A stretch of DNA of 64,000 nucleotides from Agrocybe praecox (lineage: Eukaryota; Basidiomycota; Agaricomycetes; Agaricales; Agrocybaceae). Under the pieces are notes generated by a model. That model made no database searches and had not been told where the DNA came from. It worked only from the letters and a program-made list of their open reading frames with translations. The position numbers and the translations under genes are program-made. Of the stretch, positions 1 through 11,550 are shown piece after piece. Within the stretch, counting starts at the first letter, position 1, and each line of letters opens with the position of its first letter. Location: assembly GCA_964017145.1 (NCBI GenBank), contig OZ024852.1, forward strand, positions 186,001-250,000, given 5' to 3'.

Positions 1-90
1 CAAGCGCTTGGTGATACGCTTGAAGTGGACTTTGTTGGTGTGTCTAATTTAACTGGTTTTATCGTTTTCGACGACAAACTTATTGATCAG

Positions 91-988
91 CATCTTGGAC
101 GCCACAGGCCATTCTTTGAGCGTCTACAGTGCTTTCTTCGATGGAAGCGTTGCCAACAGTCCAGTTCCTCATAACAGCGCTCTTTCTTTCATGTCGTACA
201 CGTTGGACGATGGACCTCCCATCAACTTCACCATTAGCAACCCAACCAATGCAGCCAATCCAGAGATAGATTCGCAGTTAATCGTGCAGACACCCCATCT
301 ACCAACTGTTGGGGCACATCGTTTCAGCATGACCCTTATGGGCGCTGCAGGGACGGACAATGTGGTCATCACGGTCGCTTCTATAATTATCCAGAACGCA
401 ACTTTGCCAGTTGTGCCGGATGCTTTCCCCGCGGCACCGGTGCCGTCCCAGGCAGCAACGTCACAGCTACCAACAGCCTCAGCTCCTTCCGCTCCATTCG
501 GAAGTTCGTCAAAGAAAAGTTCCGCTATTCTACCCGCTGTGCTGGTTCCTGTATTCGTTGTTCTGGCTATCAGTATATTTCTTTTTTACCTCTGGAGAAG
601 ACGACGGCAACTATCTCACGAAGAGACCGAAACGCCAAAGGATGACTCCGCAGTCATGACAGAAGTTCAGCCGTATCAAGCACCGTACCAGTTATACACG
701 GAAAATAGAGCATCCATTTCCAAGTTATCTCCTCTTCGAAGACGCACCTCCACAGATAATCACTCAAGTGACCAAGATCAAAGACCACGACGCTATAGGT
801 ATCACTCAGATGGCGGGGTGGTTGTAAACCCAGCAGAATACAGCCTGGAGAATGAGACTGTAGACGTACCTCCTCTATACGGCTCCTTCAAAAGCGATCA
901 ATTGCAGGAAGGAAGTAATGCATTGTCTGGAAATGCTAATGATACCCCTCGTTCGTCGGTAATGCAAACTACGAGTTTATCCAAATAG
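91..988 (+). CDS. Single-pass membrane protein, 3' part (5' end outside window)
   Basis: This is the last coding exon of a predicted plasma-membrane protein of a kind common in mushroom fungi. The exon appears to open after a splice acceptor (gatcag) at about 90. The N-terminal part is an Asn- and Thr-rich ectodomain fragment with several N-glycosylation sequons, ending in a beta-rich stretch (VVITVASIIIQN). A Ser/Ala/Pro linker follows, then one hydrophobic helix (LPAVLVPVFVVLAISIFLF) with an Arg-rich stop-transfer (WRRRR), and a long polar cytoplasmic tail ending at 988. The earlier exons with the signal peptide lie before the window. No enzymatic motif is visible. The same layout recurs at about 8.6-9.3 kb (decayed) and 24.2-25.0 kb. 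The topology is clear; the function is unknown. Confidence 0.7.
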
Positions 989-1029
989 TGCCACTGCGTG
1001 TTGTACTACTAAGAATTTGGCGTACATTC

Positions 1030-1650
1030 TCACATTCTAGCTGCTGTGATATTTATTATTATACCTTGATGTCTTCCGATGAAGTAAAATACAAATAGAG
1101 CATAACTAGAGTCGAATAATGTTGTTTCGGTGGCAAGCGGCAGGTTCTCGCTATGTAGTATTCCTGTGGTTCGTGGAATGCACGATCCTTCCAACGCAAT
1201 ATCTTTTGCTTTGCCCTCATAATTATAAATCACCTCATCTGAGAATTCAAGACCCCCGGCGAAACTGGCGACGTTCTGCGGCGTATCCGATAAGCCCAAA
1301 TGTCGCGCGCGTCCCGCGACTGACGACACCGCGATATACAACTTGCGTTCATTCACGTCTACAGGCCCACGCAAAGCGTCACCGACGCACTCTGTAAACT
1401 CAGCGTCGAACAACTCTTCGAACGTCGTGTTTGGGCAAGAAGAGACCTAGTCGTTGATCAAGGGTAAGTGTGGGTCCTTGAGTAGGATTTTTATCGCTTC
1501 GAGGATCTTATCCGTATAATGTCGTGGAGCAGTCAAGATTGCAGCTGGATGGCGTAGTTGGGCTCGGAAGCACGTCGAGTGATACATGAATGTATTAGCC
1601 ACACATATCTCTGCCAATCCAATGAAGTCACTGTGATACGCGTACCTGAG
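1030..1650 (-). pseudogene. Decayed unidentified protein-coding fragment
   Basis: On the minus strand about 200 codons stay in one frame, interrupted by a single in-frame TAG near 1449. The upstream half has a Cys/His-containing stretch (AEICVANTFMYHSTCFRAQ) followed by a helical-looking segment. The downstream half runs to a stop at 1030. I do not recognise the family. The coherent composition on both sides of the TAG suggests one former gene rather than chance reading frames. A short intron across the TAG cannot be excluded. Nothing in the neighbourhood indicates its role. Confidence 0.35.
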
Positions 1651-1901
1651 CTAACCTAGTGATTTTCCTGGATTTATGTATATGGGCAATCTATTACCGG
1701 AAATCATACGTAGCCACATTCTAAAAAATACCGTACGTTCAAAGGTATCTTTTCTTTTTCTTGTGTATGTGATAAGTAATTTATACACTCAAGTTGAAGA
1801 TCATCGTCAGTAACGTGGAGGCGGGACTCTCGGGCGGTACGGGTATGGGCTTGAAGATCTCTGCTCGGCTATTCTTATCTCTCGGTATTTGCCCTACGCG
1901 A

Positions 1902-1916
1902 GATAAGATAAGATAA
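1902..1916 (+). promoter_or_regulatory. Triple GATAAG array
   Basis: Three overlapping GATAAG words in direct tandem. GATA-type zinc-finger regulators of fungi bind this word. No well-supported gene starts next to it, so it may be a relic. Similar arrays on the opposite strand lie near 22756 and 28811, both upstream of genes. Confidence 0.3.
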
Positions 1917-2116
1917 TAGTCACAAGTGTTCGAAATTAGAAACGTCTCTACCCCGTGCCGAAAATCGTTATCGTTAATTTTCATGAATTCACGCCAGAGT
2001 TTTCCCCCCCACGAGAGAAAACAAGATCTGGCACTTCCACATTGTCCGGTTTTCTTGAAGATAAGATTACTCGTGTGACCATCATGGTCGGAGCAAAACC
2101 CTAGAAAATTCCCATG

Positions 2117-3216
2117 TTAATTAATCTTTGTACGACATGGCCGCTTATACAGCAGAGGAGTTGCGAGATCAGGACTGACCGTAACCACACTTACGAGTAC
2201 GTTCGTGTAATCACTTGCCGAGAGTATAGCGACGGTGCTGCCTGGGGAGAGGGGCAAAAAATTGAGGGTTGCTGCTGCGAGTATGATCAGGGAATAAATG
2301 GCCGAGGACTGAATAAGCATATCGACGATGGACTTGTATTTCTTTTTGAACACGATTTGGACCGCAATATCTTCGCCTTGCGTGGTAGAGTATATGCGTG
2401 CGATAATCATAAGGGTTGTAACAACACTTGTGACAGCGACCACAGCACCTAATGCGCCGAAGATAACACTGTAATTCTTATTACGTCCCGAAGAGGAGCT
2501 GCGAGGATTTGCTTCTACAGTTGCCTGGAATGAGATTGCTAAGACTGAGAGGGCTAAGGAGGAGTAAGTGTTTCAGGCTCGTACAGTATAGGTGCAACTA
2601 TACGACCGACCTATTTCGACTATGAACAGCACCAGAGGTAGTGCTATCCGACGGAGTGAGCGCCCGAGTATCTGAAAGCATCTCCAGATCTGTCTGTATC
2701 CATCAGTAAGTGAATATATCTCAGACGTTGGCTTACTCACCATTAGACCATCTGCGAGAATAAAACTGGTAGATTGGAATATGAGAACTGCTATCCCAAA
2801 TTTTGGCTGAGTTCCCCCTTCGAAGGTGAGCAGAAACATCGACATTTTTGTGTATTTGTTGTCTACAAATATGGCGTATGTGTAGTACCATTGCAATACC
2901 ATTTGTCCTAGAGATAGAATATACAAAGCCGTGACGGTTCCGGCTACCGCTCGACTGTAATCGCATTTCCATGAGCCTAGAAGAGGGAAGATGACAAGCA
3001 AGTAAGCTTAAATTGGACAAAACGGAAAAATACATAGCACTTTACAGTACAGATAGACGGTACCCAAGTATATCACAGTATAACCTCCTGCAGTACCGCA
3101 ATTTCGTTGAGTTATTTTGAATGCAGAATCTGGAAAGGCAAGAGCTTACCCATGAGAAATACATAAACCAACGAGGAATGAAGGCTACTACTAATGAAGG
3201 ATGGGTTGATTTCCAT
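2117..3216 (-). CDS. Seven-TM DUF6533/6534-like membrane protein
   Basis: A multi-exon integral membrane protein read on the minus strand. The proposed start at 3216 begins MEINPSF. The first exon ends FLMG and splices to GYTVIYLGTVYLY. Later exons carry hydrophobic helices, the family hallmark ILADGLMV that splices to a WRCFQILGRSLRRIALPLVL segment, and a last exon with ARIYSTTQG and a final helix. The DGL(L/M)V-WRC junction split by an intron and the following basic helix are typical of the large Agaricomycete 7-TM family annotated DUF6533/DUF6534. Its biochemical role is unknown; receptor- or transporter-like membrane roles are only guesses. A diverged relative lies at 9.9-11.0 kb. Exact exon edges in the 3.0-3.2 kb part are uncertain. 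Confidence 0.65.
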
Positions 3217-3797
3217 TGGACCGTTCGAGGGAACTGCTGGATCCTAAGTAGAAGGCCACAAGTGTCATTTATATGTTCGTGGACAACCATACTCTCTAAT
3301 TGTTGTGAATTTCTTTAGCAGAAAACGTGGTCCGCAGTGAGTTGTGACCTCAGCCAATCGAATCCATAAAACACGCCTATCGAAATGGGGTATTGGGTAG
3401 TCCAGTAGGGTCTATTAGGTCGATACTATATATATAGCATTAATGTGTGGCGTATTTATTAGCGACGCTCTCGCAAGTAATTTTATCGTGCACCCCGAGA
3501 AGAAAAGTTAGACTGCGACATGCATAATAAATTAAAAGATATTATCACTCCCTTGAACCCACCTCTCTTTGGAAGAACTTTGAACTCACAGATGCTCCTC
3601 TTCGCTGTAGTGTCCTCTAGAAGGTCTGGCCCCGGAGCGAGTGGCGCTAGCCCATTGAAAGGCCCGCGGGCATGCACGGAGAATGTAGGTGTAGCCTTAA
3701 GTTATATTTCATGATGCGCCGCGGTGTCATTTTGATGCTGTTAATTTCCTCTCTAGCACCGACGGCCTATAAATGGACAGGTACTTGCTTAGTCATA
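3217..3797. other. Intergenic, no gene seen
   Basis: No convincing coding exon or RNA gene. Only short unsupported reading frames on both strands. Confidence 0.5.
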
Positions 3798-3845
3798 GGG
3801 CACATGGTGCAGTTGGTTATCACGCTCGCTTAGCATTCCGTCGTA

Positions 3846-4741
3846 AGGTAGAGGACACCCATGAGCAACCAACGTCACGTGTTTAGCGTGACAATGAACG
3901 AAAAAGGCGATTATGGTAAAGAATTTCAAAGATTTGTTTTTTGCAACAGAATGGTACTTCATTGGGAGATTTGGGCAAGAACATCATTTTTTTCAGGTCA
4001 GTATGTACCAAACTGAGCTTTGATCTCGCAAATCGCCCCATTGGACACCGAGATAAATGCGGAGTAACCCCCGAATCGAGGTAAATATGCACAGGACACA
4101 CCTTCGTCATGCGGTGCACATGCTGAAAGGTATTAGGTTGCATATCTTACTGCAGTATCTCGTAATCTATTCCTTTCTCAAGCTTTACAATGGGAAAAAG
4201 AAAAAGAAGTCTTACTGCACGCTTGAAAAATCTGCAGAGTCAATCAAAATCCACTGAAGAGGCATTTACCGTCTAAATCCCGAATCCTCTCGAGAAGACC
4301 ACCTTGACAAAAATGCATTAAATGCATTAGATGCTGTTCCACTGACTTCAATGCGACGATTTGCTAATAGATCGAGACGATTCATGGAAGCTTATGGCCT
4401 CGGATTGAATGGTAGTCAAGCCGCATGGGCTGCGAGGAAGTACAGGGGACATCGAGTACTTCCAGAGAGTCTCATGGATGAGATGGAGAAGGCTGGCATG
4501 GCATCTAAGTAGTGTTTTTCATGTTAAAGCCCCAATTTTAGTTATTTCTCTTTAAAACTTACAGATCATGTTCCATATACCCTATAAAAAATGATGTTCT
4601 TGATCGATTTGAAGATTAAGTCGAAGTGCCCTCGAAATCGACGTCGCCGTGTCCTTCAGAGAACTTATCGCCTTATTTGATTGGGATGTCACGAAAAAGT
4701 AACGACATGTGACGTTGGTTGCTCATGGGTGTCCTCTACCT
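3846..4741. mobile_element. TIR DNA element with TA target duplication (Tc1/mariner or pogo type)
   Basis: The ends are inverted repeats beginning AGGTAGAGGACACCC, matching for 33 bp with one mismatch just after. The flanks are TA on both sides (3844-3845 and 4742-4743). TA duplication is the hallmark of the Tc1/mariner/pogo superfamily. The 896-bp length and the broken internal reading frame indicate a non-autonomous deletion derivative. It sits inside a tRNA-Ala intron. Confidence 0.8.
4190..4512 (+). pseudogene. Transposon ORF remnant inside the TIR element
   Basis: A start (MGKRKRSLTARLKNLQ) is followed by stops. A downstream frame reads RRFANRSRRFMEAYGLGLN and then AAWAARKYRGHRVLPESL, ending at TAG 4510-4512. 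From memory this basic N-terminal segment resembles that of DDE-endonuclease transposons of mushroom fungi, upstream of the catalytic domain, which is missing here. It supports the view that the element is an internally deleted copy of a larger autonomous transposon. Confidence 0.6.
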
Positions 4742-5031
4742 TAGCTGATTTGCGAGAGGTGTTGGGTTCAATTCCCAATGCGTCCAGTTTTTACGAGTTA
4801 TGTGCCTCGAATAGGAGATACTTTACAATCGATTAGACGTTACTTGTGTCAGAGGCAAGCTTTTGCTCTGAAATTATAAAAACACAATGTGGATGTATAC
4901 TACCGCGGGATGCACTTTGAGTCAATTCACTATTGAATATTGAACTTTTGAGCGAAGTGTATTTCGTTCCGAACTGGCATCATTCTTGCTCACAAATTTG
5001 TTCTGTCTCTTTCAACCAAAATACAAAAAGA

Positions 5032-5122
5032 TGGACGCATTGGGAATTGAACCCAACACCTCTCGCAAATCAAGTACGAAAGCATGCTAAGCGAGCGTGA
5101 TAACCAACTACACCATGTGCCC
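5032..5122 (-). tRNA. tRNA-Ala(AGC) with a 17-nt intron
   Basis: Minus strand, 91 nt. The acceptor strand GGGCACA pairs with TGCGTCC apart from one A opposite C. D arm, anticodon arm CTCGC/GCGAG with loop TTAGCAT (anticodon AGC) and T arm GTTGGGTTCAATTCCCAAT are all present. A 17-nt insertion after the base 3' of the anticodon is at the canonical position for tRNA introns. Discriminator base is A. A second copy with the same acceptor mismatch lies at 3798-4786, split by a transposon. Confidence 0.85.
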
Positions 5123-5256
5123 TATAATAAACTGCAAGCTTGGCCATTCTCGGTCGCTGCCATGTTTTCAAAAAAATCATCCTGCTCGTAACTTCAGTTA
5201 TTCCATCAAACAGATTTTTAAATAAACAAATAAATAACCCGCAGCTTTTCTCATTA

Positions 5257-7781
5257 TCACAGAACTCGAGATATTCCTTCTGCTTTGACGACCCAGCCAT
5301 CCTTCGGGAAGCCGGCACTGGACCCAAGACTCTCACTTTCGTCCCAACCTCCCGCCATCATCGCAATAGCGAGCAACAACGACCCCGAGCCAGGGAAATA
5401 CGGTGTTGGTACTTTCACCCCACCTAGCGGCATACCGACGTCGTCGAATTGGAAGAGGGGATTGAGGAGCCAATCCACGGCTTTCTCTGGCATGTTTTGG
5501 CGTGCGGCGCCCATTGCTAACATTCCGAAATCCCATCTAGAAGCGAGGAAAAGAAAGACAGAAAAACATCAATATGGAGGGTAATTATCAGAGGCGCACT
5601 GAGGAATTAGGTCACGTATGAATATGCTTACCCCCAGAAATCAGTCGCATTCCAAGATTCCCATACTTTCAGCATGGTCCTGTTGGCGATGGATATGTCT
5701 ACGCCATCAATGTTCGGCAGCCAACCATGGAGACCAACCATCGCAGGATGATCGCTCGTATACTGCGGGTCTGTCCAAAAATCAGACTCAATACCCTCAT
5801 ATACGACATAAGTCCCGCTCTCCACGTCCATAGGTAACGGTGCCAAATTCTCTCTGACATTTTTCCAAGTGGTGGTTACATCACTTGACGCGTTGAGCCT
5901 CTCCATCCACGTCTCCGCCATGCGCAAGCCAAGTCTCCAATACGCCAATTCGAAGGACGGGTTGACAGTCACGTTCGGGTTCGTATCCTCACTGACGACA
6001 TACATCGGCGGGCCCAGATCAAACACCGCGCTCGTATCGTTGAACCACGCGAACACCGCCATCCAGTCCGCCGTCTCCTTAACCACGTCCCTCCATTTTT
6101 CAAGGACTTCTTGCTGCTGACCTGGCGTCGAAACGGAACGATACTCGTACTCTGCGAAGATGATCGGATGCACCTGTTCCCATATTAGGAGGTTGTTGAT
6201 CTCTCCTGGTGCACTGCGCCCTTGGGGATCGGTCATCTTTGGCCAGCGTGCACCTGCGGGCCAGGTTTGTTGGATCTGTGAACGGGCGATTGAGCTTGCG
6301 AGAAAATTGGAATAGACGTTGCTGGAGCGGTGGAGGAGGTCCCAATTAGACCAGAGCCCCCAGTGTATGCAGTGCCAGAAGTACATTTCTACGAGATATG
6401 TATGAGTTCAAGTGACAATACGGAGAAAGACTGGCAAAGACAGCGACTTGCCCATATGGAATTTTCTGTTGTAAATATAAATTAGACGTTTTAACTTCAC
6501 GAAGGGTAATACACAAGATACGCACCCGTACTATAGAGGCCAATAAACGATCGTGTCTATGTTAAAGAGGCTTGTAAAGTTATATATGGAATCACATACC
6601 CAGCCGTTATTGACGAGTCCAGACTGAAAGATGTTTTTAAAAATCAATAATTAATCACTCCTGGACATTTTGAAATGACGTACCTCCTGAGGAGGAAGAT
6701 CTCCAGCCTCATTAACCCGCATCAAATATCGCGACAAGATAATCCGCCTCTGCAGCTCTTCCGCCCGTGAGTCTGTGCTTCCAGTCATCACGTCAACGAA
6801 TCCGCTATTGGCCCAGTACGCTTCCCATGTGATTTCCGACGAGCTGAAAGTAGATTGGACCGCCTGGAGCGACGACCGACTAGTTTTACCAAAAGCGACG
6901 TTGATTGAAAATGATTCAGACCTTGTGGAAGGGCGAAGAATATATTTGTGTGCTGAGAGTAACTCCCGTCGAATAGAGAATTTATCTCCAGAAAGAGACG
7001 CGAAGAAGGTCGCATTAATCAAAGTATGCTCGATCTCGGCCTGTATACCACCATTTGTATGGGAGTTGAGCGTCGAAGTGTGCAGAGAGGTTGTGTTTGG
7101 AGCAAAGGTCCCAACAAATGGAGCGCTAAATTTCATACTGCCATCGTTCCAAGGAAAATCGACAAAGACTGCGATGCGTCCTTGCGCTACCAACAATGAG
7201 TCGATCTTGATCCCAATAATATCATCGTCCTGTGCGCAAGCAGTCTGTACAGAAATGTCATGACCATCCAACTGAAATGTGCTAGTAAGCACCCCAGACC
7301 AAAGATCAAGTTCCTGCCTCTTGTTTGTCAGATCGCCCTCGTTAATATCGTCAATAGTATTCGTGCTATTTATGAACGCCAATCCCACACGCCCAAGATT
7401 GACACGATTCGGATTGGATATAAGCCACTGCTCAATCGGATTTCCACCCCCGTAGTCGTAGCGAACCTGCCTTCCATGGTTATCCAAGCTGACACCTCGG
7501 TAGGCCTCGATATCCGCCTCAGTAATTCCAGGAGGGAAACTGTCGTTTTTCCAACCCCACGACGATAATATTCCCCAAGGAAGAAACGTCTGTAGCCCAG
7601 TTACGTCTGCTCCGAAAGCGAAGTTCCCGTTTCCGATTTGTATTGGGGTGTTTGGACTGGATGCAGCGCGAATGGGGTTGAATCTGGATACGATAGCATG
7701 TCGATTGATTGGTTTATCTCTTTCTGCGCTCGTGCATGAGATAAAAATGAGAGCTAGCGCTGAGACTAGTGGGAGCTTCAT
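5257..7781 (-). CDS. Secreted six-hairpin glycosidase-like protein
   Basis: Six exons give 725 residues: 7781-6684, 6623-6600, 6530-6526, 6465-6452, 6388-5632 and 5536-5257. Exon lengths sum to a multiple of three and the joined frame is open. A cleavable signal peptide (MKLPLVSALALIFISCTSA) implies secretion. The N-terminal half is a beta-sandwich-like region (IGNGNFAFGADVTGLQ, WGWKND). The C-terminal half is an (alpha/alpha)6-barrel-like region with SGLVNNGWYGKFHMEMYFWH, WEQVHPIIFAE and WGWDFGMLAM. This layout matches fungal proteins annotated as six-hairpin glycosidase-like, distantly related to GH65/GH95. The substrate is not deducible. Exons 3 and 4 are only 5 and 14 nt, and the intron after exon 4 starts with GC. 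Several N-glycosylation sequons are present. Confidence 0.8.
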
Positions 7782-8559
7782 CGTCAGTACTGACCTAGAG
7801 GTGGGTTATTGAACGCTTACTTGACGGTCTTTATAGGTTTATAATTATTCACGGCCCGCGCAATGGAAGACTTTTCTCACCCGTGATCGTCCTTGGTGAT
7901 GTTTTAGGCGTAAAAGAGGTGTATGTTTTGTGCATAGGAATGACGGACCGCATAGATGCAATCTCATTCCTTCAAGTTTTGGGAAGTTGGAGGTTGACGT
8001 TACAGAATTGTTAAGGTGGGAATTTCGAGGCGGAACTTGATGAATTGATTTCTCAATCACGTGGTGTTAGCTTCGGTCAAGTCCGGACGACAATGGTTGT
8101 TTTCGAACTTCACCTTGTTTTCACCCCTTCTATGAAGTCTCACATGTATGTTGCTCACGAAATCCTGTCATTTGAAGTTTTTTGGGATTCAGAGGGATTT
8201 TATATCACATCAATCTTGTGCGTTTTTATTTGTTTCCTTCTCTTGATCTAGAGGCTAGTACAGTTTGCAATACGGGCCAAAAACCAAAGGTTTTTTCGGC
8301 TACCCTCGCCACATTCTACTATATTCATCCGTGCCTTTGGTGGGATGAGACTGGAGCTGGATGACTTATCAAATGCCTCAACGCCCTTGATTTACGCTCG
8401 CCACTAGTAGGGGCTAGTGGACGTGTGTTACAGCCAAAAAAGGTCCTTCTCCAGATTCTGTCCCGGCTTTTTCGTGGACGTTACTTTTGTGCTGCCTTGC
8501 CCTTTCTTCAACCCCACCACACTCGTCGTATGTTTATTCTTGGACAAGATTGGAGCTGG
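7782..8559. other. Intergenic, no gene seen
   Basis: Upstream region of the glycosidase-like gene. No other coding or RNA feature could be supported. Confidence 0.5.
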
Positions 8560-9318
8560 TTTTGACTTGCTCGGCGGAGCCGTGTGGCCGCTATACAACA
8601 CTTCTTTTCGGCGCGTGAGCCCCTCGGACCGCCTGATTTCCGCTATCCAGCCCATATGCTGGTGGTGAAACACGAATAGTGCTGTACATCGGGGGTAGCT
8701 CCACCACCATTCTGGCTTCCACTGCAGGCGCTTCGCTCTCCAAGTCCTTTCCGTCCCGATGAACAATGTATAGGAATGGACGCCCCGATGTCGTCCCCGT
8801 CCCCGACGTCGCGCTCCGCTCTCTGCCAAATGGTCGATGTAGCATCGACTATCTCCCACCCGTTCCTACCTTCGTTCTTTCGGCGTGGATGTGTATTGGA
8901 AGATATGACCGTTCCAATATGTCTTCGCTTCCGTCTCAGATGCAACATCATGCCAAAGGCGAATACCAATAAGATAAACGCGGATCCAACAATCGTCCCT
9001 GTGATCAAAGCTGGTTTATCGCTCACGGAGATCTTGGATGATCTGCCATCGGCTTGTTGCTATAAAACGAGGAAAACCTTCTTGGGTGCCAAACCCTCTC
9101 ACGGTATTCTGCACCACAATATCTGCGATCATTGTGATCCTTGTTTGTTTGTAAGTGACCTATTGGAGCGCACACATCATTCTGCAGCCCGATCTGACCT
9201 GCTCGAATTAGAACTGCTGCACACCGGACAGCTCGATCATCACTATACACAAGATTCACACCATCAGCTCCTCCTTCAATGTTGTTATAAACCGTCAAAT
9301 AATCGAAGGAAAGAGTAG
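8560..9318 (-). pseudogene. Single-pass membrane protein, frameshifted remnant
   Basis: Minus strand. A segment FDYLTVYNNIEGGADGVN resembles the end of an ectodomain. It is followed by ALITGTIVGSAFILLVFAFG, a clear transmembrane helix with a basic stop-transfer (LRRKRRH), then a polar tail. The tail reads in one frame as far as about 8780. A second frame supplies EARMVVELPPMYSTIR, a motif typical of the C-termini of these mushroom proteins. Frame changes between the blocks suggest decay, although unrecognised introns could explain part of it. It is a relative in layout of the proteins ending at 988 and 24990. Confidence 0.4.
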
Positions 9319-9876
9319 CTGTAGCTGTCTTCGGCTTGGAAGATGACTCAATACTGTTTATTTACCAAGGGAATATGAATGTGCAACAGAGATGTGAAAC
9401 GGTCGCGTTACCCCGCGGCCAGCATATCTGTGTACGGAATATAGGTACGTAAGTACCAGGGAATCAAACCTTGGTCACAGAAGAGAAGAAATGCATAAAA
9501 TTTGTGCTATATTTTACAATTTTGTCCGGTCAATATTTGACACACGTACCCTAAATGACATTGCGTCATAGACGTCCAGGCCTGCCACCTCGTCACGTAC
9601 AAATACACACGAACTAAGCATAGAAGTCCCAGGTAAAGTATCGTCCCTTTATCGGTCACATTTCTCGAATGTTCAAACAAGTTCACTTCCTCCTCTCTTC
9701 CAATGTCCATCCCCGAATGATTTATCGCTATAGACACTATTCCATGATTGGCGAAATGCATTTCCTTGACTTTGAAAAACTATCTTGCTGGGTATATCCA
9801 GCGTCAATGAAGAAACATTCTCTCTCCCACTCGAAAGCGCGACCCGCATCACCATCAATGTAGGCGTTAAACCCTG
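9319..9876. other. Intergenic, no gene seen
   Basis: Short reading frames only, with no recognisable motif or RNA gene. Confidence 0.45.
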
Positions 9877-10966
9877 TCATGGTGTGTCACAACTCCGTAT
9901 AGTATAGTCTCTTCGTACAAAGATGGACGGACTTACGATTAGCGCCCATATAACGGTTCCCCCATAACTTGTCGCCATATCCATCTGCAGACCCGCAATA
10001 TCCGAATTAGGGTCCGGAATGGCGTACAATATGCCCAACACTATCACACATAAAGTATATACAGCTGCTGACTCGATCAAGATGTTGATGACGTTTCTGA
10101 ACAGTTTTTTCGATGATCCTGATTGGCGCGAGGCTGTGTATATCCGGTGCGCGATTAAGTATGTCGCTACCAGGCTTGTAGCTGCAGAGGTAAAGAATTG
10201 AGCGGACGATACTTGATTCGATACGCATATTTGATCATCGTAGGATTTATCCACGTTATAGAAATCAATCACAGTGACCGTTATAGCCAAACCTAATAGT
10301 AGAGAGATGCGCAAAGCGCAGCACAGATATCAACAGGATATCATTCTGCTTGGAACATTCCATACTCACCAAGTTCAACAACCCACAAAGCACACGGTAC
10401 CCAGATAACCCGCCGAGTACCATTCCAAATCACATAACATCGCCACATCTGATAGTTTATACCATCTTAATTAAGGGGAGGGAAGTTGAAGAAGGAGAAA
10501 CAATAGTGCGCACCAGCAAGCCGTCGGCAATCGTTATTACAATGTTCTCGCACAAGTCGGACACCGCATAAAACCACACCGGCGAGTAGTATATCGAATT
10601 AAAAGTATCCAGCATGGTGGTACCACTCTCCAGGATGGCAACATCCAGCTGGAACCAGTACAAAACACCGGACGCGACAGAGGATATATACATCGTACTG
10701 ATTGCGCCCACGATTATCCACCGAGATGAGGCCTGCCTACGAACTGCAAATGGTGAGGATGTTGCGTTCCAAGGACCCGAGGAACTCTATAAGGGTAAAC
10801 ATACCATACAAAAAGATAGTTATACCAAAAACGATTGTATAAATGCCTGGCGTAATTATATTGCCTGAGTTACTTCTTCTCCCATGTGTGACGTATAGTA
10901 GCTCCAGTACGTACCCATCAAGAACAACTGCATAACGGCCGAGTTAAGATAAGTGCTAATCTCTGC
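9877..10966 (-). CDS. Seven-TM DUF6533/6534-like membrane protein (5' end unclear)
   Basis: Minus-strand multi-exon gene. The upstream-most recognisable exon reads AEISTYLNSAVMQLFLMG. It is followed by GIYTIVFGITIFLYG, then a long middle exon ending ITIADGLLV, which splices to WRC and IWNGTRRVIWVPCALW. The last exon has ATSLVATYLIAHRIYTASRQ and ESAAVYTLCVIVLGILY helices. The order of segments is that of the Agaricomycete 7-TM family also seen at 2117-3216, but the two copies are clearly diverged. The start codon could not be placed with confidence, because a minisatellite and an assembly gap lie directly upstream. No catalytic motif is visible; role unknown. Confidence 0.6.
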
Positions 10967-11045
10967 CTTTTGGAATGAGAGAGATGGAATATGAGTGCCG
11001 GATTGTACATTTATTATTTTTTGAATACATACTGAAATTCTGCTA

Positions 11046-11244
11046 TTGTCGACCATCAAATTGGATTGTCGACCATCAAAATCTTATTGTCGACCACTAA
11101 ATTGGATTGTCGACCATCAATTTCAATTGTCGACCATTGAATTGTATTGTCGACCATTAAAATGCTATTGTCGACCCCAATATTTGTATTGTCGACCACC
11201 TAAGTGAATTGTCGACCACTTGCATTAACGGATTGTCGACCACT
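11046..11244. repeat. Minisatellite of about 21-24 bp units
   Basis: About ten direct copies of a unit with an invariant ATTGTCGACC core (containing the GTCGAC palindrome) and a variable A/T-rich half. The array runs straight into the assembly gap, so its full length is unknown. Confidence 0.9.
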
Positions 11245-11444
11245 NNNNNNNNNNNNNNNNNNNNNNNNNNNNNNNNNNNNNNNNNNNNNNNNNNNNNNNN
11301 NNNNNNNNNNNNNNNNNNNNNNNNNNNNNNNNNNNNNNNNNNNNNNNNNNNNNNNNNNNNNNNNNNNNNNNNNNNNNNNNNNNNNNNNNNNNNNNNNNNN
11401 NNNNNNNNNNNNNNNNNNNNNNNNNNNNNNNNNNNNNNNNNNNN
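11245..11444. other. Assembly gap (200 N)
   Basis: Exactly 200 undetermined bases, directly after the minisatellite. The round length suggests a placeholder rather than a measured size. Confidence 0.98.
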
Positions 11445-11550
11445 ATACGAAAGCTGAATAGTCAGATGCAGTGGCAAATAGATGTAAAAAGGCCGGTGGA
11501 CATCAGTCCGGCTTGTTCTGCGGATGATATTCAAGGCTCCAAATCAGACG

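Larger units (their letters stand above)
3798..4786 (+). pseudogene. tRNA-Ala(AGC) interrupted by a transposon in its intron
   Basis: The 5' half of a tRNA-Ala (D arm, anticodon arm CTCGC-TTAGCA) runs to about 3845. The 3' half (GCGAG stem, T arm, TGCGTCC acceptor strand plus A) resumes at 4744 and ends at 4786. Between them lies an 896-bp inverted-repeat element flanked by TA. Taking out the element and one TA leaves an interior of the same length as in the intact copy at 5032-5122 on the other strand, so insertion was into the tRNA intron. The 5' acceptor strand GGGCACA has the same A opposite C as the intact copy. It is probably inactive unless the 0.9-kb 'intron' can still be removed, which is unlikely for tRNA splicing. 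Confidence 0.8.

Noticed and set aside
6775..7263. 162-codon plus-strand frame
   Set aside because: Antisense of the glycosidase-like gene; no independent support.
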